From assembly GCA_013215465.1 (NCBI GenBank), contig JABSOW010000003.1, forward strand, positions 62,001-126,000: a stretch of 64,000 nucleotides of DNA. Reading direction: 5' to 3'. The stretch comes from Colwellia sp. GTDB taxonomy: Bacteria > Pseudomonadota > Gammaproteobacteria > Enterobacterales > Alteromonadaceae. The position numbers and the translations under genes were made by a program. A model generated the notes under the pieces. It was not told the DNA's origin, did no database searches, and was given only the letters and a program-made list of their open reading frames with translations. Positions 29,689-37,744 of the stretch are shown one piece after another. The first letter of the stretch is position 1, and each line of letters starts with the position of its first letter.

Positions 29689-30693
29689 GTGAAATTTTTA
29701 GTTACCGGCGCAGCCGGCTTTATTGGCTTTCATGTAGTACAGCGTTTATGCGAACAAGGGCATGACGTTATCGGCATTGATAATCTTAATGATTATTATG
29801 ATGTTAATCTTAAATTAGCGCGTTTAGATGGCTTAAAAAAACACCCTTCGTTTAGCTTTATTAAGCTTGATTTGGCTGATCGTGAAGGTATTGCTCAACT
29901 ATTTTCCCAAGAGAAATTTGATCGGGTGATACATTTAGCAGCACAAGCTGGGGTTCGTTATTCAATAGATAACCCTATGGCCTATGCTGACTCAAACTTA
30001 GTTGGCCACTTAACCATATTAGAAGGTTGTCGTAATAATAACGTGCAACATTTAGTGTATGCGTCATCAAGTTCGGTATATGGCTTAAATAGTAAAGTAC
30101 CTTTTGCCACATCTGACAGTGTCGATCATCCTATTTCATTGTATGCCGCTACCAAAAAATCCAATGAGTTAATGGCACATACTTATTCTCACTTGTATAA
30201 CATACCAACCACTGGTCTGCGTTTTTTTACCGTTTATGGTCCTTGGGGTCGCCCAGATATGGCGTTATTTAAATTTACCAAAGCGATTATAAATGGCGAA
30301 AGCATTGATGTTTATAATAATGGCGATATGCGCAGAGACTTCACTTATATTGATGATATTGTTGAAGGCATCATCAGAATTCAAGCTGTTATTCCGCAAA
30401 AAAATAATAATTGGTCTGTAGAATCTGCCTCTGCAGCAAACAGCTCTGCGCCTTACAAAATATTTAATATAGGCAATGGCAACCCGGTCAAACTACTCGA
30501 TTTCATTCAATCTTTAGAAAACTCTTTGGGCGTTACTGCCAATAAAAACTTGATGCCAATGCAACCGGGCGATGTTTATCAAACCTATGCCGATGTTGAC
30601 GATTTGTTTTCAGCTACCAACTATAAGCCCTCAATGAGTGTGGAAAAAGGTGTTGAACAATTTGTACAGTGGTATAAGGATTTTTATCAATAA
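29689..30693 (+). CDS. NAD-dependent epimerase, UDP-glucuronate 4-epimerase type
   Basis: This 334-residue extended short-chain dehydrogenase should turn UDP-glucuronate into UDP-galacturonate. It has 'VTGAAGFIGFHVVQRL' at the N-terminus, 'HLAAQAGVRYSIDNP', the catalytic 'SLYAATKKSNE' (YxxxK) and the glucuronate-epimerase block 'TVYGPWGRPDMALFKF' with 'NNGDMRRDFTYIDDIV'. The start is GTG with AGGAAA ahead. It follows ugd, whose product is its substrate, and is 26 bp before the ThiF fusion gene. Confidence 0.9.
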   Translation: MKFLVTGAAGFIGFHVVQRLCEQGHDVIGIDNLNDYYDVNLKLARLDGLKKHPSFSFIKLDLADREGIAQLFSQEKFDRVIHLAAQAGVRYSIDNPMAYADSNLVGHLTILEGCRNNNVQHLVYASSSSVYGLNSKVPFATSDSVDHPISLYAATKKSNELMAHTYSHLYNIPTTGLRFFTVYGPWGRPDMALFKFTKAIINGESIDVYNNGDMRRDFTYIDDIVEGIIRIQAVIPQKNNNWSVESASAANSSAPYKIFNIGNGNPVKLLDFIQSLENSLGVTANKNLMPMQPGDVYQTYADVDDLFSATNYKPSMSVEKGVEQFVQWYKDFYQ

Positions 30694-30719
30694 ATACGGT
30701 TATTAATTAAGGACAATGC

Positions 30720-32744
30720 ATGTTTGATTACAACAAAGCTTTTTCACGTAATATTGGCTGGATTACTACCGCAGAACAACAAATATTAAAAGCGAAGAAA
30801 GTAGCCATTGCTGGTGCCGGCGGTGTTGGTGGCATACATTTATTGACCTTGGCACGTTTAGGTGTCGAAAATTTTTACATTGCTGATTTTGATGATTTTG
30901 AAGTGCATAATTTTAATCGTCAATCAGGCGCTTTTATGTCGACGCTTGGCGAACAGAAAGTTGATGTAATGGAGCGCATGGCCAAAGATATTAACCCTGA
31001 CGCTAAGATAAAATCTTTTCCTGAAGGGATTTTTGAGCACAACGTGGATGAATTTCTTGAAGATATAGATTTATACGTAGATGCCTTAGATTTCTTCGCC
31101 TTATCAGCACGTAAAGTTATTTTTCAAAAATGTCTAGAAAAAAACATTCCAGTGATCACCGCCGCACCTTTAGGTATGGGCTGTGCACTACTATGCTTTA
31201 TGCCCGGAAAAATGACTTTTGAAGAATACTTCCGCTTTGAAGATAAAAAAACAGAAGATGAGCAACTGATTCAATTTCTAATTGGATTATCTCCGGCGAT
31301 GTTGCAACGCCCTTACTTAGTCGATGAAACTAGCGTCAGTTTCATTGAAAAACGTGGTCCTTCTACGCCTATGGCTGTTAACTTATGCGCCGGTATGGCA
31401 GAAACCTATGCATTAAAAATACTCCTTAACCGTGGCGAAGTACTGGCCGCACCTTATGGACTACACTTTGATGCTTATCGTAATAAATTCAAAAAAACGT
31501 GGCGGCCTCTTGGTAATAGGGGGCTACTTGCTAAAATGATGTTTAAAATGGCCAGAAAAATTGTTTTAGCTCCTACTCAACCTATTAATAAGAGTGATAA
31601 TTTGAAACCTATCGAAGAAGTATTTGAATACGCAAAATGGGCGCCAAGTGGCGACAATATGCAACCACAACGCATTGAGGTACTTAGTGAGTTAACATGT
31701 ATTATTCATGGTTTTGATACTCGCGACCATGTGGTTTATGATTTAGAGGGAAATGCTAGTAAGTTGGCTCTAGGCGCTTTCATAGAAAATAGTAAAATTG
31801 CAGCCCGATCTCTTAATTACAATATAACCATAGAGTTAACGACAAATAAAAAGGGTTTATCCCCTACTGATGACGACTACAGCCTATATCCAACCTTTAA
31901 ATTATCACTATCGCCTAGTGAAGAAGGCTTACCCGAGCATTCATTATTTCCCTATATAAAAACTCGTTGTGTGCAACGTAAACGCATGGGAACCAAACAA
32001 TTAACAACAAGTGAAAAACAAAAGTTAGAGACTATACTTCCAGAAGGTTACTCAGTTATTTGGAAAGAATCTTTAGCTGAGCGATGGAGCATTGCTAAGT
32101 TTATGTTTGGCAATGCTACAACTCGCCTAAGCATGAAAGAAGGTTTTGATGTTCACTCAAAAATTGTAGAGTTTACCCCAATAAGCAAAGATACTAGTCC
32201 TGAAAAAAACTGCAACTCAACATTCAGCAAAAACCTATTACCGGCAAAGTCACTCGGGTTAGATCCTATCACTATAATGTTAAGCCAATGGACATTAAAA
32301 AGCTGGCAACGCTTTAGTTTCATGGATAAATACTTAGCAGGTACGCTAGTGCCTAAATTGCTACTTGACGTTTCAACGTCTATAAGAAGTTGTGCTCACT
32401 TTGTTATTGTTGCCGATAAACAGCCAGAGTCACTTGAAGACTATTTAGCTGCTGGGGCTGCAATGCAACGATTTTGGCTACAAGCTACCCAATTACAACT
32501 TGGTTTTCAACCAGAGCAAACTCCGGTAATATTTTCTGAGTATTTACGTAATAATATAAAATTCACCAAAAATGAATTCACCCAAAAAAATGTAATCGCC
32601 ATTGATAATGACTTCAAAACACTTATTGGTGAAGAAAATGTTAAACGCGCGGTATTTATGGGCCGACTTGGCCGCACTGCAACACCAACCAGTAGATCGG
32701 TTAGATTAAGTATTGATGAATTACGTTATCATAAAGAGCAATAA
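30720..32744 (+). CDS. ThiF-type adenylyltransferase fused to a nitroreductase-like domain
   Basis: The 674-residue protein joins two domains. Residues 1-270 are an E1/MoeB/ThiF-like adenylating fold with the ATP loop 'AGAGGVGG' (31-38), 'DFDDFEVHNFNRQSG' (Asn66-Arg67), Lys80 and Asp121/Asp124, so the adenylation residues look intact. No paired CxxC zinc motifs are seen, unlike ThiF and MoeB. Residues 298-660 resemble an FMN nitroreductase ('WAPSGDNMQPQRIEVL' and a long C-terminal part). A similar fusion is known from actinobacterial 'MoeY'/Rv1355c-like proteins, whose role is unclear. Here it directly follows uronic-acid nucleotide-sugar genes. An AAGGA ribosome site precedes it. The reaction is unknown. 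Confidence 0.85.
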   Translation: MFDYNKAFSRNIGWITTAEQQILKAKKVAIAGAGGVGGIHLLTLARLGVENFYIADFDDFEVHNFNRQSGAFMSTLGEQKVDVMERMAKDINPDAKIKSFPEGIFEHNVDEFLEDIDLYVDALDFFALSARKVIFQKCLEKNIPVITAAPLGMGCALLCFMPGKMTFEEYFRFEDKKTEDEQLIQFLIGLSPAMLQRPYLVDETSVSFIEKRGPSTPMAVNLCAGMAETYALKILLNRGEVLAAPYGLHFDAYRNKFKKTWRPLGNRGLLAKMMFKMARKIVLAPTQPINKSDNLKPIEEVFEYAKWAPSGDNMQPQRIEVLSELTCIIHGFDTRDHVVYDLEGNASKLALGAFIENSKIAARSLNYNITIELTTNKKGLSPTDDDYSLYPTFKLSLSPSEEGLPEHSLFPYIKTRCVQRKRMGTKQLTTSEKQKLETILPEGYSVIWKESLAERWSIAKFMFGNATTRLSMKEGFDVHSKIVEFTPISKDTSPEKNCNSTFSKNLLPAKSLGLDPITIMLSQWTLKSWQRFSFMDKYLAGTLVPKLLLDVSTSIRSCAHFVIVADKQPESLEDYLAAGAAMQRFWLQATQLQLGFQPEQTPVIFSEYLRNNIKFTKNEFTQKNVIAIDNDFKTLIGEENVKRAVFMGRLGRTATPTSRSVRLSIDELRYHKEQ

Positions 32745-32856
32745 ACAAGTAGCGATCGGTCGAGGGTATTACACTGAAGAAGACTTTCATCATTTAAATA
32801 GTTAGATGTTGGTAACCCCATATAAATACGTGCCTATGGGATTACTCAAGCTCAAA

Positions 32857-32926
32857 TGTAGGTCGGAATTTATTCCGACAATACTATTAATTGGTGCTAA
32901 GTTGTCGCACTAAAGTACGACCTACA
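32857..32926. repeat. family B REP pair (BIME-like)
   Basis: Two REPs in opposite orientation: GGTCGGAATTTATTCCGAC (stem GTCGGAAT/ATTCCGAC) at about 32860 and TGTCGCACTAAAGTACGAC followed by CTAC at 32903. The GTAG..CTAC ends point outwards, the arrangement of a bacterial interspersed mosaic element. The same units surround the RAYT gene at 46 kb. Confidence 0.85.
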
Positions 32927-33077
32927 AAGAAATAAAGACATTAAATTCTTCTTTTTGAGCCAAGTGTATAAGCATGCTTAAATTGTTAATTGATAAATAT
33001 GGCATAGATACCGAACAATATTCCTAGCTCTGTTATGGTGTTTATAAAAACTTAGCTGAATTTTCTGATAGCTTGTA

Positions 33078-33206
33078 ATACCAGTTTCATTAATTAGGTG
33101 ATCTATTTTATACGTAGGAAAAACGGCCAAATACAAGGCATTTATTTTAATAGCTAGTTATTCTAATTATTAAATAAATAACGAAGTAGTTGGTGGTTTT
33201 AACCAG
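33078..33206. mobile_element. decayed fold-back element related to the one at 14.5 kb
   Basis: It begins 'AATACCAGTTTCATTAATTA', and its centre has arms 'ACAAGGCATTTATTT' and 'AAATAAATAACGAAGTAG' in inverse order. The 14.5-kb element has the same plan (ATACCAATT end, GCAAGGCATTGATT / AATCAATAACGCC centre). The right end is not clear, so the limits are approximate. Confidence 0.4.
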
Positions 33207-33229
33207 TAGAAATGATCACATAGGCCTAG

Positions 33230-33280
33230 ATCCTCGACAAAACGACTCGAGGATGACGGCATAACCCCGTCATTCCGGTG
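33230..33280. repeat. 51-bp direct repeat, left copy
   Basis: It starts ATCCTCGACAAAACGACTCG and contains two hairpins, CCTCGA/TCGAGG and TGACGG/CCGTCA. It matches the right copy at 33881 at 49 of 51 positions. The pair brackets the membrane-protein gene. Confidence 0.85.
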
Positions 33281-33299
33281 GTTTTTTAGGCCGGATCTA

Positions 33300-33827
33300 T
33301 CACTTTCCCTTTCTATAATATTTAACAGGAAAGTAAACCAGTAAAATACTCACCATAAAAAACAACAGCCACTTTGTTGATGTCAGTACACTTGCTAGCT
33401 CTGCTAAATACTCATTGCGCTGTGGAAAAATCGATAACAGAGTAATTACAGTCAAATTTTCACAAAAATCTATCAACATAATAATGTAAGGAGATAAGCT
33501 GAAATACTGCCATTTACCATGCTGCTCATCTATTTTTTCAATAAAAAACCTTAGTATTAGCCCTAGAAAGGTTGCGTAATATAATGGATATATTATATCT
33601 ATTGTTAATGAACCAACAATATAACGTGCCCTATTATATTCTCCATACGATTTAATCAGGTTATACGCATCTTCAGCGCTGTAATACAAATGGAGATCTA
33701 AAGGTCGGCCTTCAGGCAATATTTGCGGTAATAGGTACACAGGAAAAATGATATAACCAATAGCAAAGACAACTAATGTCTTTTGGGTTGCCCAGTGTTG
33801 TTGCCAAGCAATTATTCTTCGTAGCAT
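33300..33827 (-). CDS. integral membrane protein of unknown function
   Basis: I do not recognise this 175-residue protein. It has four clear hydrophobic segments, near residues 17-35, 70-90, 112-132 and 148-168, and positively charged ends ('MLRRIIAW', 'YYRKGK'). Between the first two helices is a polar loop rich in Tyr and acidic residues ('LHLYYSAEDAYNLIKSYGEY'). I start at the ATG at 33827 because AGGGAAG lies about 7 nt ahead; an ATG eleven codons earlier has no ribosome site. The gene is enclosed by two near-identical 51-bp direct repeats, so it may be a recombined cassette. Confidence 0.7.
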   Translation of the reverse strand: MLRRIIAWQQHWATQKTLVVFAIGYIIFPVYLLPQILPEGRPLDLHLYYSAEDAYNLIKSYGEYNRARYIVGSLTIDIIYPLYYATFLGLILRFFIEKIDEQHGKWQYFSLSPYIIMLIDFCENLTVITLLSIFPQRNEYLAELASVLTSTKWLLFFMVSILLVYFPVKYYRKGK

Positions 33828-33880
33828 ATTATCTTCCCTGATAATGATATGAATGAACAACTACGATAACATTAAAATAA

Positions 33881-33931
33881 ATCCTCGACAAAACGACTCG
33901 AGGATGACGGTATAACCCCGTCATTCCGATG
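33881..33931. repeat. 51-bp direct repeat, right copy
   Basis: It differs from the left copy at two positions (C/T and G/A). Same orientation, 600 bp apart, one on each side of the membrane-protein gene. Confidence 0.85.
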
Positions 33932-33965
33932 ATTACTTAAACTAAAATCACTTATTTCAGACAAT

Positions 33966-33991
33966 AAAAAACCCCGCGTACGAGGCTTTTT
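33966..33991 (-). terminator. Rho-independent terminator of the PEP-CTERM gene
   Basis: On the minus strand AAAAAGCCTCG and CGGGGTTTTTT form a G+C stem (CCTCG/CGGGG, one wobble) flanked by A and U runs. It lies about 30 nt after the stop codon of the PEP-CTERM protein gene. The A and U runs make it potentially bidirectional. Confidence 0.75.
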
Positions 33992-34022
33992 AATAATAGA
34001 CTATATGTTTACTATATATAAA

Positions 34023-34706
34023 TTAAGATTTTTTTCTACGGCTTGCTGCAAAACCGATTAAACCTAAACCGAAAACAGCTAATGTAGCGGGCTCTGGAAT
34101 AGTACCAACTTCAGAAAGTATTAAATCAGAACCTGGGGTTGAATTAACTAATGCATCAATATTAGTTACTAGTGAAAAATTGGCTAAACCTGTGAAATCA
34201 GCAAAAGATAAAAATACTCTTTCTAAAGAAAGAACATTATGATCTAAAACATATTGTGCTGTAGATACATTACTTAATATATCTGTAACAGTAATATCTA
34301 ATGTAAAACCAACATCTGCAAAATCAACATCAAAATAGAAGACAGTTGCTGCACCTGCATCGGTTAAATCGATTGGTGATGTAGCATCAGCATCGAAATA
34401 TTCAAGCAACAAAGAACCATCAACAGCGGGCTTTTCAGCATAAAATAACTGACCACCTGAAAAAGCAGCATTAGTTGTGATACCACCGAATGAGTTAGTA
34501 TCTGCTATATTTGTTAAAGTATATGTAACATCACCTGCTGGTGTAGTATCAGTTACTGAAGTGAAAGTGGCTGTATCTACCGTTCCAGCTCCATCAGCAG
34601 TTAAGTTCACATCATAATTAAATGAATCTAATACTAATGCGTTTGCTGAAGTTGCGCTTAATGCTAATAAGGTAGCAAAGCCTATTTTCTTTCCTAGTGT
34701 AAACAT
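34023..34706 (-). CDS. PEP-CTERM sorting-domain protein
   Basis: The 227-residue exported protein has a signal peptide cut after 'SANA' (residue 23), a beta-rich, Cys-free body rich in Thr, Asp and Ala, and a C-terminal PEP-CTERM signal: 'IPEPATLAVFGLGLIGFAA' then the basic end 'SRRKKS'. In exosortase systems the Pro-Glu-Pro motif is recognised and the hydrophobic helix is removed, and the protein is linked to exopolysaccharide export. It is the only PEP-CTERM protein in the window. It has its own terminator and a sigma-54-like promoter, so it is a single-gene unit. A GGAGAA ribosome site precedes the ATG. Confidence 0.93.
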   Translation of the reverse strand: MFTLGKKIGFATLLALSATSANALVLDSFNYDVNLTADGAGTVDTATFTSVTDTTPAGDVTYTLTNIADTNSFGGITTNAAFSGGQLFYAEKPAVDGSLLLEYFDADATSPIDLTDAGAATVFYFDVDFADVGFTLDITVTDILSNVSTAQYVLDHNVLSLERVFLSFADFTGLANFSLVTNIDALVNSTPGSDLILSEVGTIPEPATLAVFGLGLIGFAASRRKKS

Positions 34707-34759
34707 ATTGTTCTCCGTTGCTTTTTAAATTAATTAAAGTTTTATTTATGAATTCAATG

Positions 34760-34777
34760 TTGCACATGGTGTGCCAA
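34760..34777 (-). promoter_or_regulatory. sigma-54 (RpoN)-like promoter of the PEP-CTERM gene
   Basis: The minus strand reads TTGGCACACCATGTGCAA. The GG (-24) and GC (-12) pairs are exactly 10 nt apart, and the match to the consensus TGGCAC-N5-TTGC misses only one position of these ten plus a flanking base. The predicted start is about 45 nt before the ATG. PEP-CTERM loci in other bacteria carry the PrsK/PrsR pair, which is predicted or shown to work with sigma-54. No activator gene is in this window. Confidence 0.6.
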
Positions 34778-34861
34778 CAATATAAAAACATTTAAATTCA
34801 ATGTGTTGGGTAAATACAGCTCAAACCATTAATTCTTTATGTAAAAAAAACTGACACTTAT

Positions 34862-37603
34862 TTAGGACCTTCCTCTGAGTAAGCGCATCTTTTTATTTTC
34901 CCTAGCCATGAGCTTTAGTGCTGCTGCTTTATGCGTTGCTATTTTAATGTTATTACCGCTAATTCCCAATGCTTTGTCATATTTTTCTATTGCTAAAGTA
35001 AATTGTTCGTTAGCAGTAAGTGCTTGGGCATATGTATCAATGATAGCAGCATTGTTTTTTGCTAATTCATAAGCTCGTTCAGCATAAGTTAACGATATTT
35101 TGGCGTTGCCTCTTTGTAATTCTAAATAAGACAAGTTATTTAAAGCTGATAAGTTCTCAGGTTGTTGCGATAAAATAATCTCATATAGTGTCAAGGCCTG
35201 ACTTAATTCATTACTATTCATATAAGCATCAGCTAGTACGGCATTAATACTTATCGTTCTTTGTTCTTCAACCACACCTTGAATATACTGTTCTAATATA
35301 ACTACAGCTTGTTTTTTATCGCCTTGTAACGCAACTGATTTAGACCAATTTATTACATTAATTTCATTAGCTTGCTTTTTATATGCTCTTTTATAATGTT
35401 TAGCTGATGATTCAAAATTTTTACTTGTATATGCAATATTTCCCAACACTTTATCAAGTAACCAATGCTCCGCAGTAATTTTGTTTTCTTTAATTTTATC
35501 TAAATCATTCTGATTTGGTTCAATTTTAAGCAATGACTGATAGTAAGACTTAAGTAATAATAAGCCAACATTTTCTTGATGGAAACGAATTGTTTTTTCC
35601 AAAAGCACCAACGCCTTGTCTACTTGACTATGCTGCTCATATAAAGAAAATATTTTATGCGCCATTTTAAGATTTTTTGGATTAGCGTTAACAAACTCTT
35701 TATATGTTTCTATCGCTTGCTGCCAATCTCCCATTTCATTATAAGTTTCACCTAAAGCTATATTAATCCCTTCAAGTGGCTCTGCACTTTTTGCTATTTC
35801 TTGTAATAATTCAATTGATAGGTCATAACTATGAGCTAACCTATAAATATAAGCAAAACCTAATTTGATGAAGTTATTATTTGGCTTATCGTTCAATCTT
35901 GCCTGATAAAAAGTAATGGCTTTATTTGTATACTCATCATTATCTTCAACTGCAAGAGCAATAAAACGAGTAAAATTAACAATTGACCTAATATTCTGCG
36001 GCTGTAATTTTAATACTTGCGTATAATAATCATAAGCTTGCTCAATATTTTTTTCTTTATGTGCATAGACTGCTAATTTATAGAGTGCCGGTATATTATG
36101 ACTATCAAGTGTTAAAATTTTATCCAATAACAACTTAGCTTCTAAGCTTTTTTGCTGTCTATCTAATACAGCACTTTCTAACAAGTAGCCTTGTATTTGT
36201 TGGTTGCCACTTTTTTGCCACTTTTTCGCTATTTCTATTGCTTCTGTAAATTGACTGTTATTTAAGTAACCAATAGCCAACCCCTGCTCCGCAAACGCTA
36301 AATTGGGATCTAAATTCAGGGCCTTTTCTAGTATCGCAATCCCTTTATCTGCTTGATTTAATCGAAGTTGAGTAATACCCTGCTTTGCTAATTCACTAGG
36401 CTCAGATGTATCTAATTCTATTGATGCTTGCAATAACTCTTGAGCAGCTTCAATATTGCCTATTGCTAGCATTTGATTACTGGCCATTGTTAACATCTCA
36501 GGATTAGCTTCATCTACATCAATCAGTGTTTTTAAACCTGAAATAGCATCAGTGTTATAACCTAACTTAAGTTGTAAATCGATAATTATTTTTCGCACCA
36601 AGTTCTTTGCTGGTAATATATTTTCCACTGAAATTAAATATTGATAAGACTGTTCAAAATCTTTTAACTTATAAGCACTAATACCGGCAATAATTTTTGA
36701 AAGAGTAAAGCTGTCATTTTGTTGAAATGAAATAACCGCATACTCTTTAGCTTGTTTTAAGTTTCCTTTTGCATATTCAATTTCAGCTTTTAGCTGATTT
36801 GCTAATGGGTGAAATTCTGAAATTTTCAGCAACAAATCAACTTGCGGCTCTGCGGCATCAAATTTTTGTGCTAAAACATAATTTTGAGCGACAAAAAAAC
36901 GAGCAGAAATATCTTTTGGTCGTAACGTGGAGTATTGTTCAAAAGTATTCGCTGCTTGCTCAAACTGTTCTGTAGCTTGTAATAGATAACCTTTTAGCAT
37001 TAACGCTTCAGCAAAATTTGGTGTGGTAGATAACAGCTCATCAACTGTGTTTAAACCATCTTGATAATTATTTCCAGAATGAGAAATATACGCCTTACCT
37101 ATTTGTCCATACATAGAGTCTTCGCTAATACTAATAGCATCTTCAATATACTCTTTTGCTAATTGTGTTTTATTTTGATGAATTGCGGCTATGCCTGCGT
37201 AGGTTAATAACATAACCTGATCTACATTTGAAAATGCGTCAACTTGCTCAATTAACTGATAAACATAATCAAACTTATTTAATTTAACTTTCGCTTGCAC
37301 TAAATAAGTAAGCAGCTGCTTATTGCCACTACCTAAATTTTCAGCTTTTTCTAATTCTTTTTCTGCAGCTAAATAATCACCCTGAGCTAAATACGCAGCA
37401 CCCAACGCAAAACGGACATTAGAATTTTGGGGTTCGATACGAACCGCATTTTTCAAAGCAATGATGGCACTATTATGATCTCGTTTTTCGGAAAATATTT
37501 TTGCTTGCGCTAAATACTTATCGGTTGTCATATTAGGCGAGCAGGCACTTAGGCTTATCGCTAGGCTCACCGCTAATGCAAGCTTGGTATTTATAAGTTT
37601 CAT
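34862..37603 (-). CDS. prsT: PrsT-like TPR-repeat lipoprotein (copy 2)
   Basis: The 913-residue protein has a signal peptide with lipobox 'LSACSPN' (Cys21) and is then almost entirely tetratricopeptide repeats. The first repeats closely resemble copy 1 ('SAIIALKNAVRIEPQNSNVR' against 'SAIIALKNAIKLDVKNAKAR'), but the proteins have diverged widely overall. The pairing of two full-length PrsT-like genes suggests duplication with separate roles, for example one per polysaccharide. It lies upstream of the PEP-CTERM gene in the same direction, and its own upstream region holds three family B REPs. Confidence 0.9.
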   Translation of the reverse strand: MKLINTKLALAVSLAISLSACSPNMTTDKYLAQAKIFSEKRDHNSAIIALKNAVRIEPQNSNVRFALGAAYLAQGDYLAAEKELEKAENLGSGNKQLLTYLVQAKVKLNKFDYVYQLIEQVDAFSNVDQVMLLTYAGIAAIHQNKTQLAKEYIEDAISISEDSMYGQIGKAYISHSGNNYQDGLNTVDELLSTTPNFAEALMLKGYLLQATEQFEQAANTFEQYSTLRPKDISARFFVAQNYVLAQKFDAAEPQVDLLLKISEFHPLANQLKAEIEYAKGNLKQAKEYAVISFQQNDSFTLSKIIAGISAYKLKDFEQSYQYLISVENILPAKNLVRKIIIDLQLKLGYNTDAISGLKTLIDVDEANPEMLTMASNQMLAIGNIEAAQELLQASIELDTSEPSELAKQGITQLRLNQADKGIAILEKALNLDPNLAFAEQGLAIGYLNNSQFTEAIEIAKKWQKSGNQQIQGYLLESAVLDRQQKSLEAKLLLDKILTLDSHNIPALYKLAVYAHKEKNIEQAYDYYTQVLKLQPQNIRSIVNFTRFIALAVEDNDEYTNKAITFYQARLNDKPNNNFIKLGFAYIYRLAHSYDLSIELLQEIAKSAEPLEGINIALGETYNEMGDWQQAIETYKEFVNANPKNLKMAHKIFSLYEQHSQVDKALVLLEKTIRFHQENVGLLLLKSYYQSLLKIEPNQNDLDKIKENKITAEHWLLDKVLGNIAYTSKNFESSAKHYKRAYKKQANEINVINWSKSVALQGDKKQAVVILEQYIQGVVEEQRTISINAVLADAYMNSNELSQALTLYEIILSQQPENLSALNNLSYLELQRGNAKISLTYAERAYELAKNNAAIIDTYAQALTANEQFTLAIEKYDKALGISGNNIKIATHKAAALKLMARENKKMRLLRGRS

Positions 37604-37626
37604 ATATTTCCTTTATATTTATCATT

Positions 37627-37718
37627 TGTAGGTCGTACTTCTGTACGACAGTGTTGTGACTCTTTGTCGTACAGAGGTACGACCTACAGCTCTTTGTCGC
37701 ACTGAAGTACGACCCACA
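37627..37718. repeat. array of three family B REPs
   Basis: Three units with GTCGTAC or GTCGCAC stems lie at 37627-37650, 37665-37688 and 37695-37718, the first inverted relative to the others. They sit between two minus-strand genes, directly in the leader of prsT copy 2, so they could influence its expression. Confidence 0.85.
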
Positions 37719-37744
37719 GCTGTTAAAATTTACTTAAATATATC

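Larger units (their letters stand above)
32745..33299. other. 555-bp gap with three repeat types
   Basis: No gene is seen between the ThiF fusion and the convergent membrane protein. The gap contains a family B REP pair, a decayed fold-back element and one of two 51-bp direct repeats, each listed separately. The change from family A to family B repeats happens here. Confidence 0.6.

Noticed and set aside
30720-31560. Calling the N-terminal half a true MoeB/ThiF for molybdopterin or thiamine
   Set aside because: No zinc-binding CxxC pairs are seen, no MoaD/ThiS-like partner gene is nearby, and it is fused to a nitroreductase-like domain.
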